A stretch of 64,000 nt of DNA from Marchantia polymorpha subsp. ruderalis (GCA_037833965.1 AP031352.1:10520501-10584500); one strand, 5' to 3'; positions 44,581 to 56,666 are shown, counted from the first letter of the stretch. Notes: generated from the sequence alone by a model not told the origin. Made by a program: numbers and translations.

Positions 44581-45500
44581 TATAGCTAACTTTGTTAATG
44601 TAATAAAGCCTGAAGTGTAACAAAAAGAACAAGCTCGTCTTTAGAGAAAATTTTCTTGTAAGAACTAGTATGTAGAATTTTATGATAGGCAGAAAAAAAT
44701 CTGTAGGATAATATGTTATCGTGGTAAATTCTAAAATAATTGTAAGAAAATACATGTTTTTAAGAGAAAAACTTAGGACATCTGGCAAAATGAATTGAGA
44801 AATACCTTAATGGATTGAAAACTGATATTAAAGGTAATGCTGATGGAAAGTATGATACTTTATATACTTCAAAAATAGAGATATTGAAGTAATTAAATTC
44901 AATGAAGGGAACTCAGGTTTCACATTAGAATGGATATACATTTCCATTATAGATTAAGCTTTTACCAAGAATTTATATCATCTCTGATCACTAGTAGATG
45001 TTTATGAACTTCGAGATAGTTATCAAAAAGTGACACTGTGATATTCTATGTATATCAGTAACAAGATTTTGAAATATAGACTTTATTAATAGCAGAAATT
45101 AAAAGTCAAAAGAATGCCTAGTTCCAGAGCAAGAATCTAATCACTTCAAGGTTGGATTCGTTCCTCTTGACTTGCAACATCCACAGCTGCATGCAAACCA
45201 AAGAGAATGGACGATCGGTCAAATGGGATGGCTTACACTGCTCACAACTGAGGAGTGTAAGCCGTCCCATTTGTCCAGATCGGCTCGTTTCATTGAATAT
45301 CTTTGAGCATGAATAGCCAGCAACTTGCATTGAAGTCCACATGGTCTTCCCGGGTTACAGTCTTCGCGCAGCTTTAACTGGTGACTCCTTTGCAAGGATC
45401 CAGACGAATACAAACTTCAGTTCCAGAGAAATCTCATGCACGGAATTTCAGGAGGTTTAACTTGTTACTCCTTTCAGGAGGTTTAACTTGTAACTTGATC
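44581..45500. repeat. lipase upstream block, copy 2
   Basis: 44581-45100 matches 48783-49000. 45020-45480 matches 3780-4210 with shared phrases such as GGATTCGTTCCTCTTGACTT and ATGAATAGCCAGCAACTTGC. It contains a hairpin at 45220-45271 that copy 1 has only in weak form. Confidence 0.8.
45220..45271. repeat. foldback hairpin, 19-bp stem, in lipase upstream copy 2
   Basis: AAATGGGATGGCTTACACT pairs with AGTGTAAGCCGTCCCATTT with one mismatch around a short loop. The homologous site near 4000-4050 has the left arm but only a ragged right arm. Confidence 0.85.
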
Positions 45501-45506
45501 CCACTC

Positions 45507-45558
45507 ATACTCGCCTCCCGAAGGTGCGCTGGAATTCATGAGCTTGACGCAGACTATG
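45507..45558 (+). pseudogene. lipase exon 7 fragment
   Basis: ATACTCGCCTCCCGAAGGTG through GAGCTTGACGCAGACTATG matches 8965-9016 of the lipase, the region after the catalytic Asp. About 17 codons survive. It joins upstream-type sequence on the left, so almost the whole gene body of this copy has been deleted. Confidence 0.85.
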
Positions 45559-46400
45559 AAACTTATTCATGAAACTTATTAATCCTTGGACCCAGTAGTA
45601 GTAGTTAGTAATAACAGAAATATCATCAGCAGCTGTTGCTGGAGAGGATTATGCCTTCAATCGTACGATTAGTCCCAGTAGTCTATAGAGGTATAGATAT
45701 CTCAGTAAGCAAAATCAGCTGTTGGCCACATGATATTCATGCGGAGATAGCCACAATTTATTCAGTACTTGACGTAGAATCAACTTTTACTGGTTATGTA
45801 CCATTCACCGTTGGGGGTCTATCCACTCAGAGCATGTGAACAAGTCACTTGTGCACTCGTCTCTCGAACATTCATGAAATCAATGAAATTTGTCCATTAT
45901 TCTTTTTTTGATTTGGATACCTGGTTCGATAAGAAAAATCTCGTCTGCCATGGAGTGTGCTATCAGTCTATCCTTGGGCATGAAGATATTTGAACCCTCT
46001 GACAGTCCTAGTCCCATCCCGGTTGGAATGTGCCCAGTTTCAGATCTTGCTAACACCTGGTCGACGCAATCGTTGACTGTCGCAAACCACTTACTCTAAA
46101 ACCGTATTCAGATGACGCTCTTGTTCGTTTCCCGTACGTAGCGTACATAGAAGAATCACATGGATCCATTAGATTAGAGTAAGATGATATTTATACAGCC
46201 AATCCTGTTTTTATCGTGTCCGGGTGATTTTGTCCATTTTCCAAGTGGTTCCCGTTCGCTCGGTGATAAGTATGTTGGTATTTTGCAATTTTTGGTTGGT
46301 CAGATCGACGTTTATCGTGTCCATCACGATTTCAATTCCTGAAGAGGTAGAGTTTTGGTGAAGATCAAACTTGACTTGTTGGAACTCACAACCGGAGAAA
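45559..46400. repeat. lipase downstream flank, copy 2
   Basis: Colinear with about 9440-10180, then a single unit of the 77-90 bp repeat (46337) that follows the lipase in copy 1. Non-coding. Confidence 0.8.
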
Positions 46401-48782
46401 AATAATATGTATATATACACACAAATGAATGATATAGTTTTCCAAGTCATGCTTTAGTCCCAAACCACTCAACCAAACCTCAAAAAAGCACTATATCTCA
46501 AAGGTTCCCTCCATGCATTCACAAGTTGTACAACTAGTTTTCTTCTGTTTTCTTTATTTTTATTCTTAACTATATACATTCTGTAATCGCCAGAGTCGAT
46601 AATGAACGATTTTTGAAGTACACATCTAAAGATTTGATACAAAGACAATGGCCTCAATAAAAATATATTTGTGACTTCTAATTTACTGGTTATTATGCCC
46701 ATCAATAAAACATCACCTCTATGAAGTGTCAAACAATTCTAAATTTAAGCTCAAATGTAATCAGGAGTAGAGTAGCACAACAGATTATAAACACATTCTA
46801 TGACCAAATGTGATCGATTTAACAATTTTCTACTTACTATTGATAAGTTCGAGAAGGTTGTGATATCTTTCCTTTTTTCAAGATGAACAGCATACACAAG
46901 GTCGACACATTGCATACATTTTCTACATATGTATCTTGAAAAGATAAATAATATAAAACTACAAAGGTGTATATGAAATAACAGAAAAGGAAAATACTGA
47001 TTTTCAGAGGATTCAGAGTGAAAAAATTAATAGCTTATACTGAGATAAAAAGAAAGGATGTCCATGGAATAAAATATGGGTATGTGTCCAACAAGCAAAT
47101 GTCTTTCGCAGAAAAAAAATCAAGCTAAGACTTACTATAACTATTTGGTAACTGTTTATAATGAAAGATACATCTGGAATCTATACAGAGTAAGTTTTTT
47201 TCTCCCAATCTTATTGGGTTGGGAGATTAGATCTTCCAGATTGTAAATTTTTCAAACGCCCATAAATGATTTTCCAGCCCATAAATGCTATGATTATTCT
47301 TTGAAGCACATTCATTTATCCCTCATTTTTAGACACAGTCGAACTAGACAGAGTTATTGGGAATAATTTGGACAGATCAAATTTTGATCGAGAAGAATTG
47401 GGAGAAAGCTCCCAGAGTCATCATTTGCTCTCACATGTGATAAAACTGAGTTGAGGGCCTGCAAGAGCTGATATTTGCTAAAGATAACGACATTCTTAAG
47501 TAGTAGAGAGCTCTTCACTGTAAGTGAAGGGTCATTCGCGTCGGAAAGCACTCCAGCCTCCGGCCCGCCGAAGCTCGCTGTTCTTCCTGCTTGATCTGGT
47601 TCAGCTACTCTTCCACTTTCTAATGACATTTTGACAATCTTGAGATACTGTTGGATCCAAATGAACTCCTTGAACTCAGCAATGTTTTCAAAGAGGTCTG
47701 CGGTAAGAGCTCCTCCACCATTCTCCCTGGAACTATTTGTCCTCGCAGCTATGTGTGTATATATATCCGCTGTCAGATCCTCCAGCAGTAAGATCCATGT
47801 ACTGATCCACAGATTTTTACATGTAGTCTTCTACATTCTCCTCATGAGAAACCTTGGTTGTCATGTTATAGCTCTTTGGCCTTGGTTGACTGATGTATTT
47901 GCATCTTATTCTGAAACCTTGTGCTCATACAGCCCTTGGGTAAACCACATTGTTTAGAACTTTTTGTCCTTTTTGTCCTTTTTGTCTACGACAGGTATGC
48001 GATCTCATCTATCTTTCTCCATCTTTCATTTTCGACTATTTGATTGAAAAAAAATATCAGATCCATGACAAGGTTAATATTTACTCCGGATGAAGCTTTA
48101 TATCCAAATAGATCTTTTTTCAATTTTAGACTCAGTTCTAGTTGTATCACAAAGTACCTACCGTCTCTTGATGATTGAGTGAAGGAATTAAGTAGCAAAT
48201 TTAAGTCCGAAAAAGGGTAATTTTCTCATCATGGACATGTTGATTTTTCATCTTGATGTTCGCGCTACAAATATAATCTCAAGTCAGTCAAATAACGGTC
48301 ATCAAAGGTAGCAAAGATTCACATTCATTCTCAACTGATGTCTCATTTTGGTGAACTCTTCTCTGCTCCTTGACTTCTTTTGAATAGATGTGGTGAGGAT
48401 TAGTTCGGTAGATCTTATACAATGTACAGGATTGTAAACAAAGCAGGGCTGTCACCATCAGCTTTTTTGCAATCAGGTTCAAATTAAAATCAGGTTCTTC
48501 AAAATCCCATGATTATTACTTGGCATGAAATCGGGTTTTAGATTAAGATTTATTAATAGTCGCGAAACCCGTTGATGGCTGCTGCAATCTTTTATTTGAT
48601 AGCAAGCGAGATATGCTACTAGTGTGATTCTGAGTGTAGAAATATTGAAATGGAATTTATAGAAGAATCTTTAGCATGGCACATCTTCAATACGTAATTT
48701 CTCATGACCTGGATTTGTTCATTAAGAAGTTAACAACAGTATGTTGTGAAGGTTGAGAGGCTGATGTTTATTAAGACTGACT
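46401..48782. other. intergenic, nothing firmly recognised
   Basis: Mostly AT-rich. A 91-codon minus-strand frame (47354-47629) starts with ATG and has a protein-like composition, but I recognise no domain and saw no flanking exons, so I do not call it. No RNA gene was seen. Confidence 0.5.
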
Positions 48783-50059
48783 CTAGCTAACATTGTTAAT
48801 ATAATAAAGCCTCAAGTGTAAAAAAAAGAATAAGCTCGTATTTAGAGAACATTTTCTTGTAAGAACTAGTATATAGAATTTTATAATAGGCAGATAGTTA
48901 TCTACGAGTAGAAAAGTGACACTGTGATATTCTTTGTATATCAGTAACAACATTTTCAAATATAGACTTTATTTATAGCAGAAATTAAAAGTCAAAAGAA
49001 TACCTGGTTTCATAGCAAGAATCACTTCAAGGTTGGATTCGTTCCTCTTGACTTGCAACATCCACAGCTGCATGCAAACGAAAGACAATGGAGGATCGGA
49101 TTGTCACGGAATTTCAGGAGGTTCTAAACTCCAATTCCACGGTGGCGAGTTTGAACTCGAATCAAATATTTAGAGTATTGTGATGCGCGTTTACAGGTTT
49201 ATGTTCGCATTTGCAAGGTGACCATCCGAGTCATAGCAGTAGATAGAGAAATGGGACATCGGTTTTGCAACGAATAACTGTCACGAAGGAAACTCATTAA
49301 CTTGCAAACTTGCAACGGGCACATACATGCAACTTGTCGTTATTGCAAGTATATAGCCGCCAGCTCGACCTGAGAATTTGTAGCCGAGCATGAGAATGTC
49401 ATGGCAATGTCCCGAATCGATAAATCAATCCGTTGTTTACGCATAGTCACGACACATCTGTTGTGCAACGGCATGGCGAGAACCGTGAGAAACGTAAGTT
49501 GCGTTATTTATCCTTTGACTTGGAGTTGTTTGCATGACAAGGAATGCCTGCCAATGTATACTCTGGCTGAATTCACACAAAGACCTCGTCCGCTTACCGA
49601 TTTTGGATCCAGGAGATACCAGCAGCTGAATTCACTCTGGAAGAACAACCACCCATTTCAAGTTTTCATTTGTTCAAAATATTTGAAATGTAATATTTGT
49701 TTCAGAACGATTAGTAATTCCAATGCAGCCGTAATTTAAACCAATTCATCTCAAACTAGCCATGGAGGATGAAGCGACATTTGTTTACGGCTAGTAGCTG
49801 TCAAATCGCAACGTATACTTCTTGGGCCAGATCTGGACTCCATGAAAACGGTTCAAAGAGGATATCTGACGATACTTCTTAAGGACAAATTTCAAACTCA
49901 GTTGATTTTGCGGTTGAGAGAAGGAGACGTTGGTCTGAAGCCTCGGGTGATTGCCCTAAAGAGGCAAGGTGGTGATCAATCAGTATCTTTTCGAAGATAC
50001 AGCTGACATTTGCAAGTTCCATCGTTGTCTAAAGCTCAGTTTTATCAGCAAACCTTTAT
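48783..50059. repeat. lipase upstream block, copy 3 (rearranged)
   Basis: Matches 44581-44680, then 3790-4590, then (49540-49790) the block found at 3475-3750 in copy 1, then 4660-4960. The order differs from copy 1, so the copy has been shuffled as well as duplicated. The TATATAG phrase is conserved at about 49350. Confidence 0.75.
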
Positions 50060-50262
50060 TTTTGCCTTTCTGCACATCAGTTCTGTCCCAAACTCAGCAG
50101 CTAACCTATATTGTCGCCTTTCTGTACATCAGTTATGTGTCGAAACCAGCAGCAAACCTATATTGTCGCCTTTCTGTACATCAGTTATGTGTTGAAATCA
50201 GCAGCAAACCTATATTGTCGCCTTTCTGTAAGTAAGTTGTGTATCAAAATCAGCAGCAGCGA
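50060..50262 (+). repeat. 52-bp tandem repeat, about four units
   Basis: Units carrying TTGTCGCCTTTCTG start near 50111, 50163 and 50215, with a diverged one near 50059. The lipase copy at about 4930-4985 has only one unit. It lies in what was the 5' leader of the duplicated gene. Confidence 0.9.
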
Positions 50263-50335
50263 GATGCCGGAGTTGGAGGCACATGCATCGACTACCTTCT
50301 GCGAGATTCATGTACTTCCTCCAGGATACATGATA
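50261..50335 (+). pseudogene. lipase exon 1 fragment
   Basis: GCATCGACTACCTTCTGCGA and ATTCATGTACTTCCTCCAGG match the end of lipase exon 1 (about 5108-5180). The signal-peptide coding half is missing and the EEHE motif is lost. It marks a third, truncated copy of the lipase locus. Confidence 0.8.
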
Positions 50336-50691
50336 CTCGATGATCGAGAGTTGACCCAACCTACGCTCCTCGACCGTTACCCGCCAAGTCTCAACGTCTA
50401 CCGATTCGCACTCGAATCCAACGTCTATCTAAAACTCACACCGACGTATATACACATGACAGAGAATAAAATCCTGCAATCATGAATCGTCGTGGAATCT
50501 GGCCTTCCGAGGGCTCTACTTTACACAGCCCAATTGCAACGACTCCGTGCTGACAACGTTGTGCTCTCTAGGGGCCCAGAAGCACATGTGTATGGCGGAC
50601 AACGATTCCCCATTCGTGGACACTCTCCTAAGCCCCGGCTGGACCCCTCGAGCAGTCACGAGCGCAGCTGTCAGCTCCTGAATGATTCGGT

Positions 50692-53520
50692 CTATGTCGG
50701 TTCCCTGAACACTCCGTAACTTAAGTGTTTGGAACGGCGAGCGAAATCTTGAGGATGCAGAAGCCGGTGTCGTGTGAAGGGGATGGCGCTCAGCGTTCCC
50801 ACCATAATCACGACCCCGATCGCCGTTCCGATCTCGAAGGCCAGCCAGAATGTTCCATCCAGGAGCTTGGACGACGGAGCCCTGAGTGTGGCCGAGCTTC
50901 CGCTTGCGTTGCTCGAGACACAAGTGGTCTCGAGCGGAGGCCCGCAGAGCTGATTGTTCCCGGGCTTGAAGGACGAAATGTCGTACCTCGTGGAGAAAGC
51001 ATTCGCCGTGGGGATCTCGCCCTCGAGGAAGTTGTAGGAGAGGTTCAGATAGCCCAAGCTGGGCCTGGTCAGCACCGCAGGAATCTTCCTCGTGAGATAG
51101 TTGGCCGACAAATCCAGCGACTGCAGAAGCAACAGATTTCCGAACACCTGAGGGATTTCGCCCGAGAAATTATTTTGCGCCAGATTCAAGTACGTCAACC
51201 CGCGTAGCTCTTCAAGCGCGTACGGAAGCCTCCCGGAGAGCTGGTTGTATGACAGGTCGATGGAGATCAGAGTCTCGAGGACGTACTCGTACACGAGTCG
51301 CAGACCTTTGGCCTGAATGGAGATTTGCTCAAACAATTTTCTCCCCGCCCCTTCGACCTGCGTGGGGTTGTTGTTGTTGCTTACGCTGCTGCCTACCCCG
51401 GCGTCGTCTGACGATGCCTCGAGGCGACTAAAGCCTTCTAACCCCGAGAGATTGGTGGGCCAGACTCCCGTGAACGAGTTGTGCGACAAGTCGAGCACTT
51501 GCAGCTCCGGAAGCTTCCAGATCCAGCCGGGCACGCGGCCGCCGAATTTATTCGATGATAGTCTCAAAACTCGCATATCTCGCAGCACTGGCTGAGAGTA
51601 CTCGTAGTTGTCAGGGAGTTCCCCTGAGAATCCATTGCTGCTCAGGTCCAGGAGCTTCAGATCCGTGCAGTTGTACACGCTGACGGGAAACCCTCCGCCC
51701 AGCTGGTTGTCGTTAATAGAGAAGCTCTCGAGGGATCGCAGCTGCAAGAAGTCAATTTGAGTCACCGTGCCCGTGAGCTTGTTCTTGCTCAGCCTGATGT
51801 TTCTCAGGGAGCTGCAGTTCGCCAGAGACGCGGGAATGGTTCCAGTGAGGTTGTTGCTGTGGAGGATGAGATACATTATCTTCTGCAATCGCCCCAGCTC
51901 TGGAGGGATTCCGCCCGTCAGAACGTTGACATGCAGGCGCAAGTACTCCAGATTCTCCAGACCTCCGAACTCCGGGGGAATTTCTCCTGTCAGAGAATTG
52001 TTGCTCAGATTGATCTGATGGATGCTCTTCAGGTCGGCCAAGCTCGTGGGTATGGGCCCCGACAGCTGGTTATTGTGCAAGAAGAGGAGCGTCAAATTTG
52101 ACAGCTTGCCGAGCTCGGCAGGAATGTGTCCTCGGAAATCGTTGTCGTTCAGGAGCAAGTCCTTGAGGTCTGCCAGATCGCCCAGTGCTTTGGGGATGGG
52201 GCCGGTGAAGGCATTGGTGTCGAGATACATGTACTGCAGCAGCGGCCACTGAAGGATGACGTCGTCCGTGAGGGTGCCCGTGAAGGAATTGAGGACGAGA
52301 TCGGGGGTGTGGCCTCGGAGGTTCTGCCACGTGATTTTCTTCGAGCTGTAGCTGCTGCCGAGGTTCATGTACGTGAGAAGCGAGAGGTTTCTCAGCGGGT
52401 CCAGCGTGCCCGTAAGCCTGTTGTTCGCTGCGTCCAGCAGAAAGAGCTGCGTGCAGTTGTTGAGGCTGTCGGGCAATTCCCCGTCCAGCTGGTTGCTGCG
52501 GAAGCTGAACTGTCGGAGGTTGGCCAGCTGCCCCAGGTTCTCGGGGAGGCCGCCGGTGAACTCATTGTTGAACATGTAGAACTTCGTCAGCGCCGTCATG
52601 GCCGTCACAGCTCTGGGGAAGCCACCACGAAAGTTGTTCCCGTCGATGAAGAGCTTGTTGAGCCGACTCCATGAAGTGGATTCCACTGTAAGAAAACTCC
52701 CCGTCAAGAAGTTGGTCCCCACGTTCAAGAACTCGAGCTTCGACAGCGATGCCAGCTCCACGGGGAACTCTCGCTCGAGGGCATTGTTTCCCAAGTGCAG
52801 GAACTTGATCTTCGTCAGGTTGCCCAGCTCGGATGGGATGGAGCCTGTGAAATTGTTCTGCTCGAAGCTCAGATACTCCAGATTGACGAGCTGGCCGTAC
52901 TCTCTCGGAATGGGACCCGTCAGATGGTTGTTGCCGAAGAAATCCAAGTACCACAGCTTCGTGCAGTTGGCGATGGACTTGGGAATGGGACCTCTCATCT
53001 TGTTCGACCGGTAAGGGTAGTACTCCTGCTTGGCGTCGAAATTGAAGAGCGTGCCCAGGGCCAGAACCTCGAGCTCAGAGAGCAGACCCAGCTCCTCCGG
53101 AATGGACCCATTGAAAAACCAGCCCTGCACTCCGATGTAGAGGACCCTTAAGCTGGACATGTTGCCGTACTCTGCAGGAACTCCACCGAAGAGAAAATTG
53201 TCATGGATGTTCAAGGTCTGCAGCCTCTGCAGCCGGCCCCATTCCACGGGCAGCTCGCTCAACAGGAAATTGTGGCTCAGATCGAGGTCCTCAAGGTATT
53301 CGAGCTTGCCCAACGAAGGACCCAAAGTGCCGTTCATCTTCAACCGGGAGAAGTTGAGGGAGATCACGTGCAGCTCATCGTCGCAGATGACCCTCATCCA
53401 CGAGCAGTAGGTGGAGCGATTCCCCGTTGTCCATCCATCCAAAGCGTTGTCCGTGTAGTTTTCGATTTCGGCCTTGAATTGCAGGAGCGCATCGGCCTCC
53501 CTGGGACAGTGGCAACACAT
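50692..53520 (-). CDS. LRR receptor-like protein (no kinase)
   Basis: A continuous 942-codon frame. An LRR N-terminal cap (EADALLQFKAEIENYTDNAL, then DGWTTGN and a WMRVICDD motif) is followed by some 25 plant-type LRRs (LxxLxLxxNxLTGxIP). Near residue 740 an island precedes the last repeats (YEYVLETLISIDLSYNQLSG), then a C-terminal cap (NNQLCGPPLETTC). A membrane helix lies at about 892-912 (FEIGTAIGVVIMVGTL), with a short basic tail. This is the layout of RLPs, cell-surface receptors for microbial or developmental ligands that signal through partner kinases. The in-frame ATG at 53520 is probably not the start: an acceptor (CTGTCCCAG) just before the E of EADALL suggests this exon begins at 53500. 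A signal-peptide exon would lie upstream. Confidence 0.9.
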   Translation of the reverse strand: MCCHCPREADALLQFKAEIENYTDNALDGWTTGNRSTYCSWMRVICDDELHVISLNFSRLKMNGTLGPSLGKLEYLEDLDLSHNFLLSELPVEWGRLQRLQTLNIHDNFLFGGVPAEYGNMSSLRVLYIGVQGWFFNGSIPEELGLLSELEVLALGTLFNFDAKQEYYPYRSNKMRGPIPKSIANCTKLWYLDFFGNNHLTGPIPREYGQLVNLEYLSFEQNNFTGSIPSELGNLTKIKFLHLGNNALEREFPVELASLSKLEFLNVGTNFLTGSFLTVESTSWSRLNKLFIDGNNFRGGFPRAVTAMTALTKFYMFNNEFTGGLPENLGQLANLRQFSFRSNQLDGELPDSLNNCTQLFLLDAANNRLTGTLDPLRNLSLLTYMNLGSSYSSKKITWQNLRGHTPDLVLNSFTGTLTDDVILQWPLLQYMYLDTNAFTGPIPKALGDLADLKDLLLNDNDFRGHIPAELGKLSNLTLLFLHNNQLSGPIPTSLADLKSIHQINLSNNSLTGEIPPEFGGLENLEYLRLHVNVLTGGIPPELGRLQKIMYLILHSNNLTGTIPASLANCSSLRNIRLSKNKLTGTVTQIDFLQLRSLESFSINDNQLGGGFPVSVYNCTDLKLLDLSSNGFSGELPDNYEYSQPVLRDMRVLRLSSNKFGGRVPGWIWKLPELQVLDLSHNSFTGVWPTNLSGLEGFSRLEASSDDAGVGSSVSNNNNPTQVEGAGRKLFEQISIQAKGLRLVYEYVLETLISIDLSYNQLSGRLPYALEELRGLTYLNLAQNNFSGEIPQVFGNLLLLQSLDLSANYLTRKIPAVLTRPSLGYLNLSYNFLEGEIPTANAFSTRYDISSFKPGNNQLCGPPLETTCVSSNASGSSATLRAPSSKLLDGTFWLAFEIGTAIGVVIMVGTLSAIPFTRHRLLHPQDFARRSKHLSYGVFREPT

Positions 53521-54185
53521 TGGACTCGTATGGCGTTAGATATGAAATCACTCATGCTCATGCGCATTGCTGTGCACATGCTCGGACGAAGGACACAAGC
53601 GACAGGTGCAGAATTGTGCACTTCTCTATCAGATGATATCTTGCTGCTAAAGGTCACTGACCCGAAGCTGTCTTGGAGCAAAGTGCGAGATATTCCTCGG
53701 GAGTGTGCAGATTCCTCCTGAAAACGATGAAGAGGCTCATGACGATTCGTTAACGAAGTGTCGACGGCTTGGTCCTGAAGTCTAGACTGCTGCAGCCTTC
53801 GCTGGCTCGTGGGACCGCGGTGTGCTTGTTGCTGGCCCATATGCGTTCCAACGGAGGCCGCCGGAGGGAGCACACTCTCGATGTTGATGCTGCCATGCTC
53901 TTTCCCGGCTGATTCTGCACGTGCATCGAAATCTGGATCCTGGAGAGTCTCAACAAGAGTCTCGATTCTGGTTACTTTTCTGAAGGTGGTATCCTCTTGA
54001 CCAACGGTGCAAGCACCGAGCTGGAGGCAACATAGCACCAGAATCAACAGCATCCTGAAGCGTTCGCGGAGAGCGGGCAGATCAGGAGAGGAAACGACCG
54101 ATGCCCGACCTGTAGAGCGTCTGAGGAAGTGCATGGTGTCCACCTCCAGAGAAATAGAAAACTCAATTCTCCATGTACTCCTCAA
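53521..54185 (-). CDS. possible 5' exon of the LRR protein with signal peptide
   Basis: The minus strand has an open frame with MLLILVLCCLQLGACTVGQ starting at ATG 54053, a good signal peptide. An alternative upstream ATG is at 54132. The frame stays open to within the LRR exon but in a different phase, so an intron must join them. I could not fix the donor. The paralogous region 61240-61570 keeps the part nearest the LRR exon but lacks the signal peptide. Confidence 0.4.
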
Positions 54186-54219
54186 TCTCCATGCATCGTG
54201 GAATTGCGAGACAGCTAGC

Positions 54220-54658
54220 TAACCCAGCAGTGAACGACGCAGAGATCTACGTGATTCCCAAAAAGTTAAGCCGGTCCACACTGATCTTCATCCTCTAAAC
54301 TAGGACGACTAGATCGCTAGATTACCAGCCCGGCGTCTCCTGTGACTTTGAGCTCCTCCAATTCGCTAAAATACCGGCCGTGGTGAGAAAAGATTCGTAC
54401 CAGAGGGCGTTTGACTTCTATATCCTGGAGAAGGAAGAGAGAGAGAGAGAAAAGAGAGAAAGAGAAAGAATGGTCCTGCGTCTCATGAATGGATGGATGG
54501 ATGGAAGGATTTCTTAAGAGGATGATGGTGGTCCTGATCACGGCAGCAGTGAGCGCAGATCTCTTTTCTGGTGCAACTTTGGGTATCTTCCGTACGCAGA
54601 CGTCTTGAGCTTCTCGTTCTTCGAGTTCGTTGACTTCAGTGGCAAGGAAAGCTTAAAA
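54220..54658. other. intergenic with GA-rich microsatellite
   Basis: Contains a (GA)n-type purine tract at about 54432-54470 and a short ATGG tetranucleotide run near 54488. No gene. Confidence 0.7.
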
Positions 54659-54719
54659 CTAATGGTTCATATGAATAGTTACAGTTACAAAACGTGGTAT
54701 AGCTTGGTTTGCGGTCTTT

Positions 54720-54871
54720 GTTGAGATGCTCACTTTCTGTTGGACGATGGATGCGGCTTGTGGACATGTTGCATCACAGAACGTTTCTGCTAGCTGTAAC
54801 TGCGCTTCAGAAAGAACAACTGCCACCGCTAGCACAAGCAAGAGGAGCGATGTCAGACTGGTTGAAGCCAT
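54720..54871 (-). pseudogene. class III peroxidase N-terminal fragment
   Basis: From ATG 54871 the minus strand encodes a signal peptide (MASTSLTSLLLLVLAVAVVL) and the mature start SEAQLQLAETFCDATCPQAA-SIVQQKV. This matches the opening of secretory plant peroxidases (QL...TFYD-TCP-A..IV...V). A GTGAGC directly after QQK could be a splice donor. I find no distal-haem exon (HFHDCFV) on this strand within the next few hundred bases, so the gene is truncated here. Secretory peroxidases oxidise phenolics in the cell wall using H2O2. Confidence 0.7.
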
Positions 54872-54971
54872 TGTAGCTAGAACAATGCCAACTGCACTCC
54901 TCCCAGGTAGTTCGGGCCTTGTCATCAAGTGGACGATCTCGACCTCGTACCCAGTCGAAGGCAGTCCAATC

Positions 54972-56611
54972 ACGCAAGTCGATCAGACCCACCTTCCTGC
55001 GCAATGCCATGATTTGGGATTCAGAGAAAAAAAGACGATTCGATGTGCACGCTGGACAGCATATAGCTAAGACCTGACACGGATAAAGAATCACAAGAGA
55101 AGTCAACGTTTGAGACTTGCTAAGCTAAAAGGATCCTTAAGCAGCCTATACGTATGAGCAAAACAACGAGATAAAACTCACGAACTGAATTGAGGTCAAA
55201 GATCAGATGGAGCTTGTCCAACTTGTGATTAGTCATTCCTTTCGATGGTCTTTTATATCTGAGTTAAGATTGCAAGTGGTCCCAATAATCTCCTCCACGC
55301 TGTGCTTGTTCTTTCCAGATACTACAAAAATTGAATTATCTAAATACTGCAAGCTGGCCATGACTGAATGTAATGACGCTTATCATATAATATGGGACCT
55401 GATAGTGCAGTCATGGAAGCTTGGTGTCGTCGTAGGTATTATATGTGATCAAAATTCGCGCAAAATTTGTCTTACAGATCCTGGAAGAGTAAATTAACCA
55501 CCTTGTGTGCTCCCTTCTCAGAAAGCAACGCACGATCCCTTAGCAATGGAGCGGAGAGATGTAATGGCATTCATAATTTTGGTACCAAGGAATGATTAAG
55601 AACTTATAAGATCGATTTTTTGACTATTCAAATATTCAAGCTCACGAGTACGCAAAATGACGTCGGAAACCGCAGAACACATCACGGAATAGAGTAAATA
55701 TGTTCAGAAACATCGGACTTGAGTGTTCATGTTCACCTTGCTCCGCGGTTATTGTAAGAAACTTCCAAGAAGGTCGAGATAAGAAGGTCGTTTTGGTGGA
55801 ATGCAAGCGCCTCCTGCTTTCTTCCGCATTCATGTTTTGGATTTGTCTTGCCGTTTAATGCGTTTCATAATCTGCTGCTGAATGCAATCCATGTTAAGGC
55901 ATTCAGGATGACTGCCTATTTCCTTTCCTATAAGATGGCAAGTTTGGATCTCAAATTTGTTTGTCATCTAGTAATAATCTGTTCTTCTCCACATATTGAC
56001 TCCAAATGTCCGAAATAATATTTCTGAATATTTACTATCATAATTGGCAAATGTATGTGTATGTTTAGTGCTACATATATCAGTTATTTTTTACTGAATT
56101 GTTGAGAAGAAAATTCAATTGCTTACTTTAGATATTGTGAATGTCCTCCGCTCTTACATTTTATATTATAATTCTCCGAGAAGGTAGTTTTCATCACGAC
56201 CTGGTGTACTAGGATGTGGATTTCTTGATGCTGTCTCCTTGGACAAATCTGTTGAGCTTCGAGGTCGAACGCTTCTTCCGAGTCTTGAAGATCCTTCAGT
56301 TCATGCAAACCCTTACTTGCTCACAGGAACTGTTTACATTGCAAGATGTCGTCACTTGTTGATCAGAATTTCAGTTTAGAACCAAAGTGTTACTCACCGT
56401 GTATGATTCTCTAAAGCTTGTTCTGTTTTCTGCAGGAGAATTTGAGTGCTATGGCACGGTTCACATTAGCAGGTCGTTGCTGACCCCGTGCAACTTAGTG
56501 CTGGCTGCGATCATGATCTGGCTGATGCCGCTGAGAATCGTTCTTCTGTACTGAACGCGATGACTGGTAATCTTGCGGACAACGAGGTCCTCCTATGATG
56601 CTCTTGTATAC
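54972..56611. other. intergenic, nothing recognised
   Basis: No convincing coding region, repeat or RNA gene. Confidence 0.55.
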
Positions 56612-56666
56612 CAGCCCATGAGTCCTGGAGCGCGATATCACGATGTACTCCAGGACTCCTGGGCTG
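56612..56666. repeat. foldback hairpin, 19-bp stem
   Basis: CAGCCCATGAGTCCTGGAG pairs with CTCCAGGACTCCTGGGCTG with one mismatch; the loop is 17 nt. It lies inside an unassigned minus-strand frame (56495-56731) that I do not consider a gene. Confidence 0.85.

Noticed and set aside
47354-47629. 91-residue minus-strand frame
   Set aside because: ATG-initiated and not low-complexity, but without domain, signal peptide or visible neighbouring exons it is not distinguishable from chance.
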